From Sphingomonas koreensis (lineage in GTDB: Bacteria > Pseudomonadota > Alphaproteobacteria > Sphingomonadales > Sphingomonadaceae), in the NCBI RefSeq assembly GCF_002797435.1, contig NZ_PGEN01000001.1, forward strand, positions 2,974,501 through 3,038,500: 64,000 bases of DNA. The letters are read 5' to 3'. Under the pieces are notes generated by a model. The model had not been told where the DNA came from, did not search any database, and saw only the letters and a list, made by a program, of their open reading frames with translations. Positions 26,410 through 34,648 of the stretch are shown here, piece after piece; the stretch's first letter is position 1; the number at the start of each line of letters is the position of its first letter. A program made the translations under genes and the position numbers.

Positions 26410-28155
26410 ATGAAACTCGACTTCATTGCGCTCGACAGGCTGGCAGTCAGCCCGCTCAACATGCGCCACGGCAAGAAACCGCCCGACATATCGGACATCC
26501 TCCCGACCGTACTCAAGCGCGGCATCATCCAGCCGATGATCGTCCGCCCCGAGGGCGGGGAAGGCTGGTTCGGCGTCGTCGCCGGGGCGCGGCGGCTGCA
26601 CGCCGCGCAACTTGCCGCGCAGCAGACCGGCCATACCGATCCGCTGCCCTGCGCGATCCTTGAAGAAGGCGACGACGCCGACGCCATCGAGGCCTCGCTG
26701 ATCGAGAATGTCGCGCGCCGCGATCCCGACGAGGTCACTCAATGGGAAAGCTTCGTGAAGCTGGTCAAGCAAGGCCGCGATCCCGAAGCGATCGGCGTGA
26801 CCTTCGGTATCCCCGAAGCGGGCGTGCGGCGCATCCTTGCCCTTGGCAATCTGCTCCCGCGCATCCGCAACCTCTACCGCGCCGAAGAGATCGACCGTGC
26901 CACGATCCGCCACCTGACCATGGCCTCCAAGAAGCAGCAAAGCGCATGGCTTGCGCTGCTCGATGATCCGCACGCCTATGCCCCGACCGGCCATCAGCTC
27001 AAGTCATGGCTGCTCGGCGGGCACTCGATCCGGACCAGCCATGCGCTGTTCGCGCTCGACGAGTATAAGGGGCCGATCATCGCCGACCTGTTCGGCGAGG
27101 ACAGCTATTTCGGGGATAGCGCCGCCTTCTGGACGCTCCAGAACGCGGCCATCGAACGGGTCCGGCAAAGCGCGCTCGATGATGGCTGGCACGAGGTGGT
27201 GGTGATGCCGCGCGACACCAGCTTCTATAGCTGGGAGCATGAGAAGACGCCCAAGACCAAGGGCGGGCGCGTCTATGTCGAGGTGCGCGAGAGCGGCGAG
27301 GTCGCGATCCATATCGGTTACCTGACGCGCAAGGAAGCGCGCGCCCGCGAACGCGGCGAACCCGCTATGACCGCCGCCAAGCCCGCACGACCCGAGGTCA
27401 CCAGCACGCTTAACGACTATGTCGATCTCCATCGCCATGCCGCCGTGCGCGCCGCGTTGTCCGCGCATCCCGGCGTCGCGCTGCGCCTGCTCGTGGCGCA
27501 CGCCATTATCGGCTCGCCGCTGTGGCGCGTGCGGCCCGAACCGCAGGCCAGCGCGAACGAGGCGGTCTGCGCCAGCGTCGCCGCCGCGCGCGGTGAAGCC
27601 GTGTTCGGCGAGCAGCGCCGCGCGGTGCTGGCGCTGCTCGATCTCGATCCCGAGCGCTCGACCCTGACCGACGGCAATGGCGACGATGCGGCGCTCGCCG
27701 CGCTGTTCGCTCGCCTGCTCGACCTCCCCGACCCGGCGCTGCTCGATGTCGCAGCGGTGGTGATGGGCGAGAGCCTGCACGCCGGAAGCGCCGCCGTCGA
27801 GGCAGCCGGGGCAAGGATCGGTGTCACCATGGCCGACTGGTGGCAGGCCGACGACACGCTGTTCGAGCTGATCCGCGACAAGGAGGTCATGCACGGAATC
27901 GTCGGCGAGATTGCCGGACCCGCGATCGCGAGCGCCAATATGGACGAGAAGCTCAAGACCCTGAAGCGCATCGCTCGCGACCATCTCGACGGCACCGGCA
28001 GCCGCAAACGGTATGAAGGCTGGGTGCCGCGCTGGATGGCGTTCCCGCCCGCCGCCTATACCGCGCGCGGCGGTGTCCGTGCGGTCACCGCCCATGCAAC
28101 GCTCGCCGGCGCGTGCGCCCCCGAAGCCGGTCCGGCGCTCGCCATCGCTGCCTGA
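26410..28155 (+). CDS. ParB/RepB/Spo0J-family partition-type protein
   Basis: 581 residues from ATG 26410. The N-terminal ParB nuclease-like domain is clear: LDRLAVSPLNMRHGKKPPDISDILPTVLKRGIIQPMIVRP, GVVAGARRLHAA and SLIENVARRDPDEVTQWESFVKLV, followed by a KorB-like helix-turn-helix (VTFGIPEAGVRRILAL). The long C-terminal half is specific to the mobile-element subgroup and is not a centromere protein of the chromosome. No ParA partner is in the window. Probably stabilises or regulates the element. Confidence 0.9.
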   Translation: MKLDFIALDRLAVSPLNMRHGKKPPDISDILPTVLKRGIIQPMIVRPEGGEGWFGVVAGARRLHAAQLAAQQTGHTDPLPCAILEEGDDADAIEASLIENVARRDPDEVTQWESFVKLVKQGRDPEAIGVTFGIPEAGVRRILALGNLLPRIRNLYRAEEIDRATIRHLTMASKKQQSAWLALLDDPHAYAPTGHQLKSWLLGGHSIRTSHALFALDEYKGPIIADLFGEDSYFGDSAAFWTLQNAAIERVRQSALDDGWHEVVVMPRDTSFYSWEHEKTPKTKGGRVYVEVRESGEVAIHIGYLTRKEARARERGEPAMTAAKPARPEVTSTLNDYVDLHRHAAVRAALSAHPGVALRLLVAHAIIGSPLWRVRPEPQASANEAVCASVAAARGEAVFGEQRRAVLALLDLDPERSTLTDGNGDDAALAALFARLLDLPDPALLDVAAVVMGESLHAGSAAVEAAGARIGVTMADWWQADDTLFELIRDKEVMHGIVGEIAGPAIASANMDEKLKTLKRIARDHLDGTGSRKRYEGWVPRWMAFPPAAYTARGGVRAVTAHATLAGACAPEAGPALAIAA

Positions 28156-28160
28156 CCGGC

Positions 28161-28191
28161 GCGGCGGCGCGGTCTCCCGCCGCGCCGCCGC
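28161..28191 (+). terminator. strong hairpin after parB
   Basis: A perfect 12-bp stem GCGGCGGCGCGG / CCGCGCCGCCGC with a seven-base loop starts six bases after the parB stop and is followed by ACTTTCC. The position and strength fit a transcription terminator, although the T-tract is short. Confidence 0.6.
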
Positions 28192-28228
28192 ACTTTCCTA
28201 CATCGCCGCGATCTGCTCCAATCGGGCG

Positions 28229-28351
28229 GTGAAACGGCGTTCCGGCTGGCGGGCCTTCGCGCTCGCGCTCGAATATTGGCTGCTCGCCGCGCTGCTCGCA
28301 GGCGCGTTCCTGGCTGGTATCTGGGGCGGCCTGCGCACGCTCATTGACTGA
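28229..28351 (+). CDS. possible 40-residue single-span membrane protein
   Basis: From GTG 28229 the frame encodes a basic start (KRRSGWR) and one hydrophobic span, FALALEYWLLAALLAGAF continuing to IWGGL, then LRTLID. The basic-then-hydrophobic layout is typical of tiny inner-membrane proteins in conjugative elements. There is no good ribosome site, and the frame is open upstream into parB, so it may be chance. Confidence 0.3.
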   Translation: MKRRSGWRAFALALEYWLLAALLAGAFLAGIWGGLRTLID

Positions 28352-28728
28352 CCATCGCCCCCCAAATCGCCGCGCGCAGAAGGCACGAAAGGCTGCGCCG
28401 ATGGGCGGCTATGAGCAAGCGGACCCGGGACCCCAGGCCCGCGATCGCGCGCCGTGCGAGGGTTCGAACCTCGCGCCGCCCGCGGTCCAGTCCGGGCCTG
28501 ACGTGCTTGGCTGGCAGCGCCGCGCCTGCCCGAAACCATCGCCCCCGCGCTTATTTCCCCGGCGGGCTGCGCCCGCCTCCTCGCGGCCGCTTCGCTGCAA
28601 ATAAGCGCCAGAGCTCCGGTCCTCCGCTCGCGCTCCGGCCGTGCCGGTTCGGTCCGCCGCTCGATCCGCTGCCTTGTGCCGCACATCGCCCCGGATGGTC
28701 CGCGGGCGAGACGCAAGGAGTATGAACC

Positions 28729-29049
28729 ATGCCTGCAATCGGACACGTCACCCGCACCAGCGACGGCTTCAAGGGCCAGCTCAAGACCATCTCGGTCCGC
28801 GCCGAGATCGAGATCGTCGCCAACCGCAGCCGCACCAGCGAGGCGCAGCCCGACTATCGCGTCTTCTGCGGCGGCACCGAGGTCGGCGGCGGCTGGGTTC
28901 GCACCGGCGAGCGCTCGGGCAAGGACTATGTCTCGCTCAGCCTCGCCGCGCCCGAGTTCGGGCCGCGCACTCTCTACGCCAATCTCGGCCGCGCCGCAGG
29001 GCAGGACGATCCCGATGCGTTCGCGATCATCTGGAACCCGGCCGACTGA
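28729..29049 (+). CDS. DUF736 family protein
   Basis: 106 residues from ATG 28729 (CAAGGAGTATGAACC ahead). IGHVTRTSDGFKGQLKTISVRAEIEI, DYRVFCGGTEVGGGW and DYVSLSLAAPEFGPRTLYANLGRA are the DUF736 signature. Members are small beta-rich proteins found in conjugative elements, close to parB and traF; their role is unknown. A strong terminator follows. Confidence 0.92.
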   Translation: MPAIGHVTRTSDGFKGQLKTISVRAEIEIVANRSRTSEAQPDYRVFCGGTEVGGGWVRTGERSGKDYVSLSLAAPEFGPRTLYANLGRAAGQDDPDAFAIIWNPAD

Positions 29050-29056
29050 CCTCGCT

Positions 29057-29100
29057 CCCGCCCGCGCCGGCAAGCCCGGCGCGGGCGGGGCTCGATTTTT
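29057..29100 (+). terminator. Rho-independent terminator after DUF736 gene
   Basis: A 14-bp perfect stem CCCGCCCGCGCCGG / CCGGCGCGGGCGGG with loop CAAGC, followed after six bases by TTTTT. This is the best intrinsic terminator in the element and also the third copy of the CCGGCAAGCCCGG hairpin word. Confidence 0.75.
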
Positions 29101-29196
29101 GAGGGGGAGGGTTTTCGAGCCTCCCGCAGAGCAGCGCCGATCCGCATCCCTTGCCGCACCGCGCGGCGCCCCGCCGCGCCAGCCAGCGAGGCAAGG

Positions 29197-29424
29197 ATGC
29201 AGGACGAGGATGCGAATGACCGGGCAGCGCGCGCGGCGCGCGGATCGCCCTTTCTCACGCCCCAGCAGGCCGCGCACTTCCTCGGCCTCTCGGTGCGTAC
29301 GCTCCAGGAATATCGCTCGGCGGGCACCGGGCCGCGCTACCGGCGCCACTCGCGCCATATCCGCTACCATATCGACGACCTCGAGCATTGGTCGCGGCAG
29401 GTCGCGGAAGCCGGCGATGCGTAA
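29197..29424 (+). CDS. helix-turn-helix DNA-binding protein (excisionase/AlpA-like)
   Basis: 75 residues. FLTPQQAAHFLGLSVRTLQEYRSAGTGPRYRRHSRHIRYHIDDLEHW is a MerR/excisionase-like helix-turn-helix with the usual 'LGLS..TL..Y...G.GP.Y......RY...DL..W' pattern. Could be an excisionase-type architectural protein or a regulator of transfer genes. Its stop lies eight bases inside the next gene, so the two are coupled. Confidence 0.85.
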   Translation: MQDEDANDRAARAARGSPFLTPQQAAHFLGLSVRTLQEYRSAGTGPRYRRHSRHIRYHIDDLEHWSRQVAEAGDA

Positions 29425-29914
29425 GCGCAGCCTGCTCGCGCTTGGCGCACTGGTCGCGGGGCTGGGGACGACGCTGGTCTTCGATCCGCCGCCCTTGCTG
29501 ATATGGAATCCGAGCGCCAGCGCGCCGGTCGGGCTCTACGCCATTCTCCCCGGCGTGCGCCTGAAGCGCGGCGACTTCGCGCTGGCATGGCCGCCGCGCG
29601 CTGCGCGCGAACTCGCCGCACGCCGCCACTATTTGCCGCGCAACGTGCCGTTGGTGAAGCGTGTCGCCGCGCTCGATGGCGACCGTATCTGCGCCCGCGG
29701 CGTCCGGATCATGGTCGGTCAGCGCATCGTTGCGCGGCGGCACGCAGTCGACGCCCATGACCGCCCGCTGCCCGCCTGGCAGGGCTGCCGCATGCTGACG
29801 GACGGCGAGGTCCTGTTGTTGATGCCGCACCCCGACTCGTTCGACGGACGCTATTTCGGGGCGGCGCAGCGCGCGCAGGTGATCGGCAAGGCGGTGCCCC
29901 TATGGGTGCGCTAA
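29417..29914 (+). CDS. traF: TraF-type S26 signal peptidase of conjugation
   Basis: 165 residues from ATG 29417. N-terminal signal/anchor (LLALGALVAGLGTTLVF), then the S26 core WNPSASAPVGLYAI (catalytic Ser box SAPVGLY) and PLVKRVAALDGDRIC (Lys box). TraF proteases mature and cyclise the pilin (TrbC) in IncP-type transfer systems. It therefore links to trbC at 48440, 19 kb downstream. Overlaps the transglycosylase start by 13 bases. Confidence 0.9.
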   Translation: MRKRSLLALGALVAGLGTTLVFDPPPLLIWNPSASAPVGLYAILPGVRLKRGDFALAWPPRAARELAARRHYLPRNVPLVKRVAALDGDRICARGVRIMVGQRIVARRHAVDAHDRPLPAWQGCRMLTDGEVLLLMPHPDSFDGRYFGAAQRAQVIGKAVPLWVR

Positions 29915-30528
29915 GCCACGCGATGACCGCGCTGGCGCTGCTCGGCGCACAGGCACTCGCCGAGGATCGCGTGACCCGCTGGGCACCGCTGATCGAGATG
30001 GCCGCACGGCGCTGCGGCGTGCCTGCGTCGTGGATCGCGCAGGTGATGCGTGCCGAATCCGGTGGCCGGACGCAGCTGCGCGGGAGCCCGATCGTCTCGC
30101 CCAAAGGTGCGATTGGTCTCATGCAGCTGATGCCCGGAACCTGGGCCGAGTTGCGTGCCGCCCATGCGCTCGGCAGCGATCCGCATGATCCCCATGACAA
30201 TATCGTTGCCGGGGCCTGCTACCTCAAACGGATGCACGATCGGTTCGGCTATCCCGGCTTGTTCGCTGCTTATAATGCGGGGCCGGCGCGCTACGCTGCC
30301 TATCTTGCCGGACGCGCGCGACTGCCGCGCGAGACGCGCGACTATCTTGCGCGCGTGTCGGGAACGAGCGCCGCGCCGCCACCTGCGCGCCAGCCTTCCA
30401 GTCCGCTCTTCTTCACGCTGGGCCATGCCAATGACACCCCCATATTCGTGCGCCGCACGCCAGCGGAAGCGGCCAGTCGTGCGGATCAAGCGGAGCCCCG
30501 AGACGATGCGGGGCGGTTCAAGCGATGA
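29902..30528 (+). CDS. lytic transglycosylase (SLT domain)
   Basis: 208 residues; starts at ATG 29902, inside the end of traF. A short hydrophobic leader (MTALALLGAQALA) is followed by the SLT catalytic domain: WIAQVMRAESGG with the catalytic Glu, GAIGLMQLMPGTW and FAAYNAGPARY. Cuts peptidoglycan so that the transfer channel can cross the cell wall. The C-terminal 50 residues are Ala/Pro-rich. Typical of this position before the relaxase in the element family. Confidence 0.92.
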   Translation: MGALSHAMTALALLGAQALAEDRVTRWAPLIEMAARRCGVPASWIAQVMRAESGGRTQLRGSPIVSPKGAIGLMQLMPGTWAELRAAHALGSDPHDPHDNIVAGACYLKRMHDRFGYPGLFAAYNAGPARYAAYLAGRARLPRETRDYLARVSGTSAAPPPARQPSSPLFFTLGHANDTPIFVRRTPAEAASRADQAEPRDDAGRFKR

Positions 30529-30934
30529 TGGCGTTTCGGGTTTCGCGATGGTATTCATTCCTTACCCCGGTCTGGTGACGCGGTAACGCCCACCCACCTC
30601 TGAGAAGGGTCTTGGGATGGCCGGGGGACCATTCTTCAAAACTGACCATCGTCAGCGCATGAGCTCATGTGTCGTCTAGCGTGCGGCCGAGGAACGCGAT
30701 GCCATCGGTCCGAACTTGCGGGCGGGTAGAAGCTGTCTCGGCTCTTCCCATGATGACGGGCGCCGCGGCGGCTGTGCAAGGCCGGCGGCCCCTCCAATTT
30801 GCTTCGCAAATCGGTTCCTCCGCCGCCGCTCCGCGGCGCGCCGGCATGCGCCAGCGCGGCCCTGACAGCCGCCGCGCCGCCCGCCCTCAGGCGACCTGTC
30901 CTCGTGGTGAGGACGGGATCGCAAGGAGGTTGTC
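30529..30934. other. non-coding stretch upstream of hypothetical gene
   Basis: 406 bases without a supportable gene. A perfect hairpin ATTTGC-TTC-GCAAAT lies at 30797-30811, and several GC-rich dyads are seen near 30770-30850. The final bases hold the AGGAGGTTGTC ribosome site of the next gene. Confidence 0.4.
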
Positions 30935-31294
30935 ATGGGCATGTTCGAGCAGGTTTCAGCGGCATCGGATCGCGTGATCGAGGCACTGGTTGCGGGGCTC
31001 GAAATCGAGTTCGGACGCGGCGCAGGGGAGGCGCTGGCGCAGCGATTTCTGACGGCGGAGGAGGTGGATTTCTGTTGGGAATCCCGCCTCGCGGAACGCT
31101 GGCTCGGCTATTACGGACATGGGGAAGACGAGCTGGATATCGAGCTCGATCGGGTGCGGATCGTTGGATTTCTGGATGGCAAATGGTTCGTCGCGACGAT
31201 GATCGTGGACGGCGATGGCATTGCGCACGGCATGACCGGGCGGCGCGAGTTCATGGCCGAAGGCGAGGCACTGGCTGCATATACGGATGCATGA
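30935..31294 (+). CDS. hypothetical protein of conjugative element
   Basis: 119 residues with an excellent ribosome site (AAGGAGGTTGTC). Acidic, no Cys pairs, no membrane segment or recognisable domain. The stretch FGRGAGEALAQRFLTAEEVDFCWESRLAERWLGYYG is predicted helical and the rest is mixed. I do not recognise a family. Its position between the transglycosylase and the relaxase and its clean codon usage make it a real gene. Confidence 0.75.
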   Translation: MGMFEQVSAASDRVIEALVAGLEIEFGRGAGEALAQRFLTAEEVDFCWESRLAERWLGYYGHGEDELDIELDRVRIVGFLDGKWFVATMIVDGDGIAHGMTGRREFMAEGEALAAYTDA

Positions 31295-31602
31295 AGCGGC
31301 TGGTTTTCATGGGGACGGTGCCGGGGTGGGCGCCGTCCCTCTTTTTGCCCTTGGCTTGAGCTCGGGGCGTGGAAGGAGTGGGGAGGCGCGGAAGGCAAGA
31401 TAGAGAAGCTACGGCACCGTTGGTTACCGTAAGCTATTGTCTGCACATCCATATTTCAGGCGCAGAAACGGTGTCGCTTCGCCGTGGCCAGTGCCGGTGA
31501 TCCGAAAAATGGCGGGATTCTACGGCGTTCGGCGGCACCGATTTCCAACTGCAGGGCATGGACGCATGGTTGGGCTCCCGCTTCCCTTTCCTGGCTCCAC
31601 AC
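31295..31602. other. gene-free region upstream of the relaxase, possible oriT
   Basis: 308 bases. AT content is higher than in the flanks around 31400-31460. It contains the imperfect dyad at 31407-31435 and no convincing gene. An origin of transfer is normally near the relaxase gene, which makes this the best place to look. Confidence 0.4.
31407..31435. other. imperfect dyad, candidate origin of transfer element
   Basis: AGCTACGG (31407-31414) pairs with CCGTAAGCT (31427-31435) with one bulged base, around a 12-base loop. It is immediately followed by the AT-rich ATTGTCTGCACATCC. Dyads of this size next to a nick site are usual at oriT, but no nick consensus is recognised. Confidence 0.35.
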
Positions 31603-33585
31603 ATGCCCAGCGATGATGATTTCGAACCCGAACTTGGCCGCTTGCGGAGCAGGGGCGGGCAGCCGCGCGCGCGCAAATTCCTCTCCCGTGTTCTTGCTGC
31701 TGCGAACCTCGCTCGCGGTGGCGGTGCCGCGCGTTCGCGCAGGACCGGTTTTACCGGCAGCCGGATCGGCCGCGGCGCCGGTGTCGGACGCGTCCTTTCC
31801 GCGCGTGATCGCTATGCGGCATTCCGGCAACGGCGCGTGATCGTCAAGGCGCGGCTCGTGTTGCTCAAGGGCAAGGGCTTTGATGGCGCCAAGGGACACC
31901 TTCGATACGTTGAACGCGATGGTACGACGCGTGAGGGCGGGCGCGGCGAACTCTATGGCGCCGAAAGCGACAAGGCCGATCGTGGCGCCTGGCTCGAGCA
32001 GGGAAGGGATGACCGCCATCAGTTCCGCTTCATCGTCAGCCCCGAGGACGGCGGTGAATATGAGGATCTCAAGCCGCTGACGCGGCGGCTGATGGCGCGC
32101 ATGGAGGAGGATCTCGGGACAAAGCTCGATTGGGTGGCGGTCGACCACTATAACACCGGCCACCCCCACACTCATATTATCCTGCGCGGGAAGGACGAGC
32201 GCGGGCAGGATCTGATCATCGCGCGCGACTATATCAGCCATGGCCTGCGCGAGCGGGCGTGCGAACTGGTCGATCTCGATCTTGGCCCGCGCAGCGACAA
32301 AGCGATCGAACAGCGCCTCCGTGCCGAGATCGAGCAGCAACGGCTGACCAGCATCGACCGCGTGCTGATCCGAGATGCGGAGGAGAATATCCTGGCCAGT
32401 GCGAAGGGGCGCGGTGCGTTCGATCAGACGATCCGCATGGGACGGCTGAAGACGCTCGAACGGCTTGGGCTCGCGAAACAGATTGGTTCGCATTGGCGTC
32501 TCGCGCCGGACCTTGCGGATACGCTGCGGCGCATGGGCGAGCGCGACGACATCATCCGCTCGATGCAGCGCGCCTATGCGGCGTGGGGCACTGCGCCAGC
32601 GCTTGCCGACCAGGTGATCTACGATCCGGCTGCGCCCGGCGCGCGTCCGCTGGTCGGTCGGATCGTCCATCGTGGGCTGTCCGACGAGATCGCCGATCGA
32701 CATTACATCATCGTCGAGGCGACCGACGGGCGCTCGCACTATGTCGACATCGGTAAGGGCGAGAATGTCGAGAGCCATGCTCCTGGAGCGATCGTGCGCA
32801 TATCGCCCGTCGAGGTTGGTATTCGCGGGTCCGATCAGACCGTGGCCGACGTCGCCGCGGCGAACGGCGGTCGCTATTCGATCGATGCGCATCTGCGCCA
32901 CGATCCTGCGGCGACCGAGGCCTTTGCCGAAGCTCATGCCCGGCGGCTGGAGGCCATGCGTCGGCTGACCCGCAACATCGAACGCGATCCCGACGGAAGC
33001 TGGGTCATTGCGAGCGATCATCTCGACCGCGCCACCGCCTATGAAATCGCGCGTGCGAAAGATCAGCCCGTGACCGTCGAAACACTGTCGCCGCTGCCGC
33101 TCGAGAAGCTGGTAGGCGCTGAGGCTGCGACGTGGCTCGATCGGGAACTCGTTGTGTCCTCTCCCGAGCCACTGCGTGACGCCGGGTTCGGGCATGATGC
33201 GCGCCAGGCCCAGATGCGGCGGCAGCAGTGGCTGGTGGCCGAAGGATTGGCGGAGGAGCGGGGAGGGCAATTTTCCTATTCGAGCGGGATGCTCGCGACG
33301 CTTCAGCGGCGCGAGCTGCTGCGTGTCGCGCAGGGCTTGTCGGAAGAGCTGGGATTGCCGTTCGCGGAGCCGAAGGTCGGCGAACGGATTGATGGGATCT
33401 ATCGGCAATCGGTCGATGCTCTGAGCGGGCGCTACGCGTTGATCGAAAGGTCGCGCGATTTCACACTCGTGCCGTGGCGCCCGGTACTGGATCGCCATGC
33501 CGGTAAAGCCGTGTCAGGTATCATGCGCGATACCGGGGTCAGCTGGACACTGGGACGGCAGCGCAGCGGGCCGAGTATTTCTTAG
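31603..33585 (+). CDS. relaxase (VirD2/TraI-like, DUF3363)
   Basis: 660 residues from ATG 31603 (MPSDDDFEPELGRLRSRGG, the normal opening of this family; an ATG at 31558 is also in frame). The HUH metal motif is in DHYNTGHPHTHIILRG near residue 205; RHRHQFRF-like strand DDRHQFRFIVSPEDGG precedes it. The C-terminal half is the DUF3363 region. It would nick oriT, stay covalently bound to the 5' end and lead the strand to the TraG coupling protein. An 18-bp palindrome follows its stop at once. Confidence 0.88.
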   Translation: MPSDDDFEPELGRLRSRGGQPRARKFLSRVLAAANLARGGGAARSRRTGFTGSRIGRGAGVGRVLSARDRYAAFRQRRVIVKARLVLLKGKGFDGAKGHLRYVERDGTTREGGRGELYGAESDKADRGAWLEQGRDDRHQFRFIVSPEDGGEYEDLKPLTRRLMARMEEDLGTKLDWVAVDHYNTGHPHTHIILRGKDERGQDLIIARDYISHGLRERACELVDLDLGPRSDKAIEQRLRAEIEQQRLTSIDRVLIRDAEENILASAKGRGAFDQTIRMGRLKTLERLGLAKQIGSHWRLAPDLADTLRRMGERDDIIRSMQRAYAAWGTAPALADQVIYDPAAPGARPLVGRIVHRGLSDEIADRHYIIVEATDGRSHYVDIGKGENVESHAPGAIVRISPVEVGIRGSDQTVADVAAANGGRYSIDAHLRHDPAATEAFAEAHARRLEAMRRLTRNIERDPDGSWVIASDHLDRATAYEIARAKDQPVTVETLSPLPLEKLVGAEAATWLDRELVVSSPEPLRDAGFGHDARQAQMRRQQWLVAEGLAEERGGQFSYSSGMLATLQRRELLRVAQGLSEELGLPFAEPKVGERIDGIYRQSVDALSGRYALIERSRDFTLVPWRPVLDRHAGKAVSGIMRDTGVSWTLGRQRSGPSIS

Positions 33586-33586
33586 T

Positions 33587-33604
33587 CTGGCCGTTAACGG
33601 CCAG
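33587..33604. terminator. 18-bp perfect palindrome after the relaxase stop
   Basis: CTGGCCGTTAACGGCCAG starts two bases after the relaxase TAG. It could form a terminator hairpin (stem GGCCGTT), but no T-tract follows. It also marks the left edge of the cargo island, so it may be a site used for insertion. Confidence 0.4.
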
Positions 33605-33649
33605 TCTGCTTTCTGACGTTAAAACGAAGGATGGGACGTCGCCCGCTTG

Positions 33650-33751
33650 TCAGTTTGTGCATAATCCAAGGCCTCGTGCCTTGCATTCCATAAGTACCTT
33701 CTCGACGAGGAAGTCGATCAGACGGCAGCATTTGTTCGGCTTGACGCACAT
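33650..33751 (-). pseudogene. possible LysR-family 3' remnant
   Basis: A minus-strand frame ends PNKCCRLIDFLVEKVL and a stop at 33650. 'R.FIDFLVE' followed by a few residues and the stop is the usual C-terminus of LysR-type regulators. Only this tail is present, downstream of the SDR gene and next to the relaxase, as expected for a gene cut when the cargo was joined to the element. The match is short, so this is tentative. Confidence 0.35.
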
Positions 33752-33773
33752 TATGGCGTGCCCTCCGCCTCGC

Positions 33774-34478
33774 TCATTTCCCTGGCTCTACATCTAAGCG
33801 GCCAACCTGCTCGCGGCTTTTGAGATCGAGTACCGGGCCGGGGAAACACTCGGGGTCCGCGACGATCGCGCATACATGCCGGCCGACTTCGATGTCGGTC
33901 ACCCAATCGGGCTGGGCGCGATCGCGCTTGCTTTGGCCGTTGACCATTGAGACGATAATGAGTTCGCGGATCGCAACGCCTTCGCGCTGCTCGCGAGCAA
34001 GTCCGCGATACAGCATTCGCTGGGCTGCCTGCATTACCGAGAGCGGCGCCATCTTCGGAATGATGAAATCGGCGGTGCCACCACCGATACCGAGGAAAAC
34101 CCCATCTGCCGGCAGTCGGGGAATGAAGATTTGGGCGGCAATGAAGTGGCTGACCACGTTGGAGGCGAACAGCGCAGACAGTTCGTTCGGCTGCCACGCG
34201 GTAAGCGGACGAATTTCGTTGGGGGCGTTCACAGCGATGATGGCGGCGTCGATCGTGCCGAATGATGACGTTGCGCCAGCCCAAATGGCTTCAGCGCCGG
34301 CCTCCGTAGAAATATCGCCGACGATGGCGGCGATACCGGGATCGTCGCCGAACCGGGTCAGCTTGTCCGCAGAGCGGCCCACCGCCACAACACGCCAGCC
34401 GCAAGTACGGGCAGCGGCTACGATGCCCTGTCCGACATCACCCGCGGCACCCACGACCAAAATTGTCTTATCAGCCAC
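33774..34478 (-). CDS. atypical SDR protein
   Basis: 234 residues from GTG 34478, with GGGAGCTGGCAG ahead (the longer frame starts ATG 34523). NAD-binding loop VVGAAGDVGQGI is of the GxxGxxG type, and IIAVNAP replaces the usual NNAG. The segment that should carry YxxxK reads MAPLSVMQAAQRML, so the catalytic Tyr and Lys are not evident. Function unknown. Divergent from the aldehyde dehydrogenase across a promoter region holding the GGTAGAT inverted repeat. Confidence 0.75.
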   Translation of the reverse strand: MADKTILVVGAAGDVGQGIVAAARTCGWRVVAVGRSADKLTRFGDDPGIAAIVGDISTEAGAEAIWAGATSSFGTIDAAIIAVNAPNEIRPLTAWQPNELSALFASNVVSHFIAAQIFIPRLPADGVFLGIGGGTADFIIPKMAPLSVMQAAQRMLYRGLAREQREGVAIRELIIVSMVNGQSKRDRAQPDWVTDIEVGRHVCAIVADPECFPGPVLDLKSREQVGRLDVEPGK

Positions 34479-34601
34479 CTGCCAGCTCCCATTCCAACCA
34501 CTCCTGTCTATGCGGAGAGGCAACCGGCTTCGAGGCGCCGGGAGGTTTCAGCGCATATGTGCTGAGGCAGTGCGCCTCCTGTGAGTGAACGATGTGCCGA
34601 T

Positions 34602-34624
34602 ATAGGTAGATATTTGATCTACCA
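34602..34624. promoter_or_regulatory. inverted repeat GGTAGAT-n5-ATCTACC, candidate GntR operator
   Basis: Perfect 7-bp arms GGTAGAT (34605-34611) and ATCTACC (34617-34623) in the divergent region between the SDR and aldehyde dehydrogenase genes, ending 25 bases before the dehydrogenase ATG. The 12-mer ATAGGTAGATAT recurs once more, in the ferredoxin promoter region. Confidence 0.6.
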
Positions 34625-34648
34625 ATACGAGAAGTCGTCAGGAGAGAT

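Larger units (their letters stand above)
28156..28728. other. GC-rich non-coding stretch between parB and DUF736 genes
   Basis: 573 bases. It contains the 12-bp terminator-like hairpin after parB, one possible 40-residue membrane peptide (28229-28351), and a tRNA T-arm-like dyad at 28456-28474 that does not belong to a foldable tRNA. Otherwise nothing coding is supported. Confidence 0.45.

Noticed and set aside
28456..28474. GCGAGG-GTTCGAA-CCTCGC, like a tRNA T-arm, with GGGCGGC/GCCGCCC 'acceptor' halves nearby
   Set aside because: No D-arm or anticodon arm can be folded between them and the T-stem has a mismatch in the proper register.
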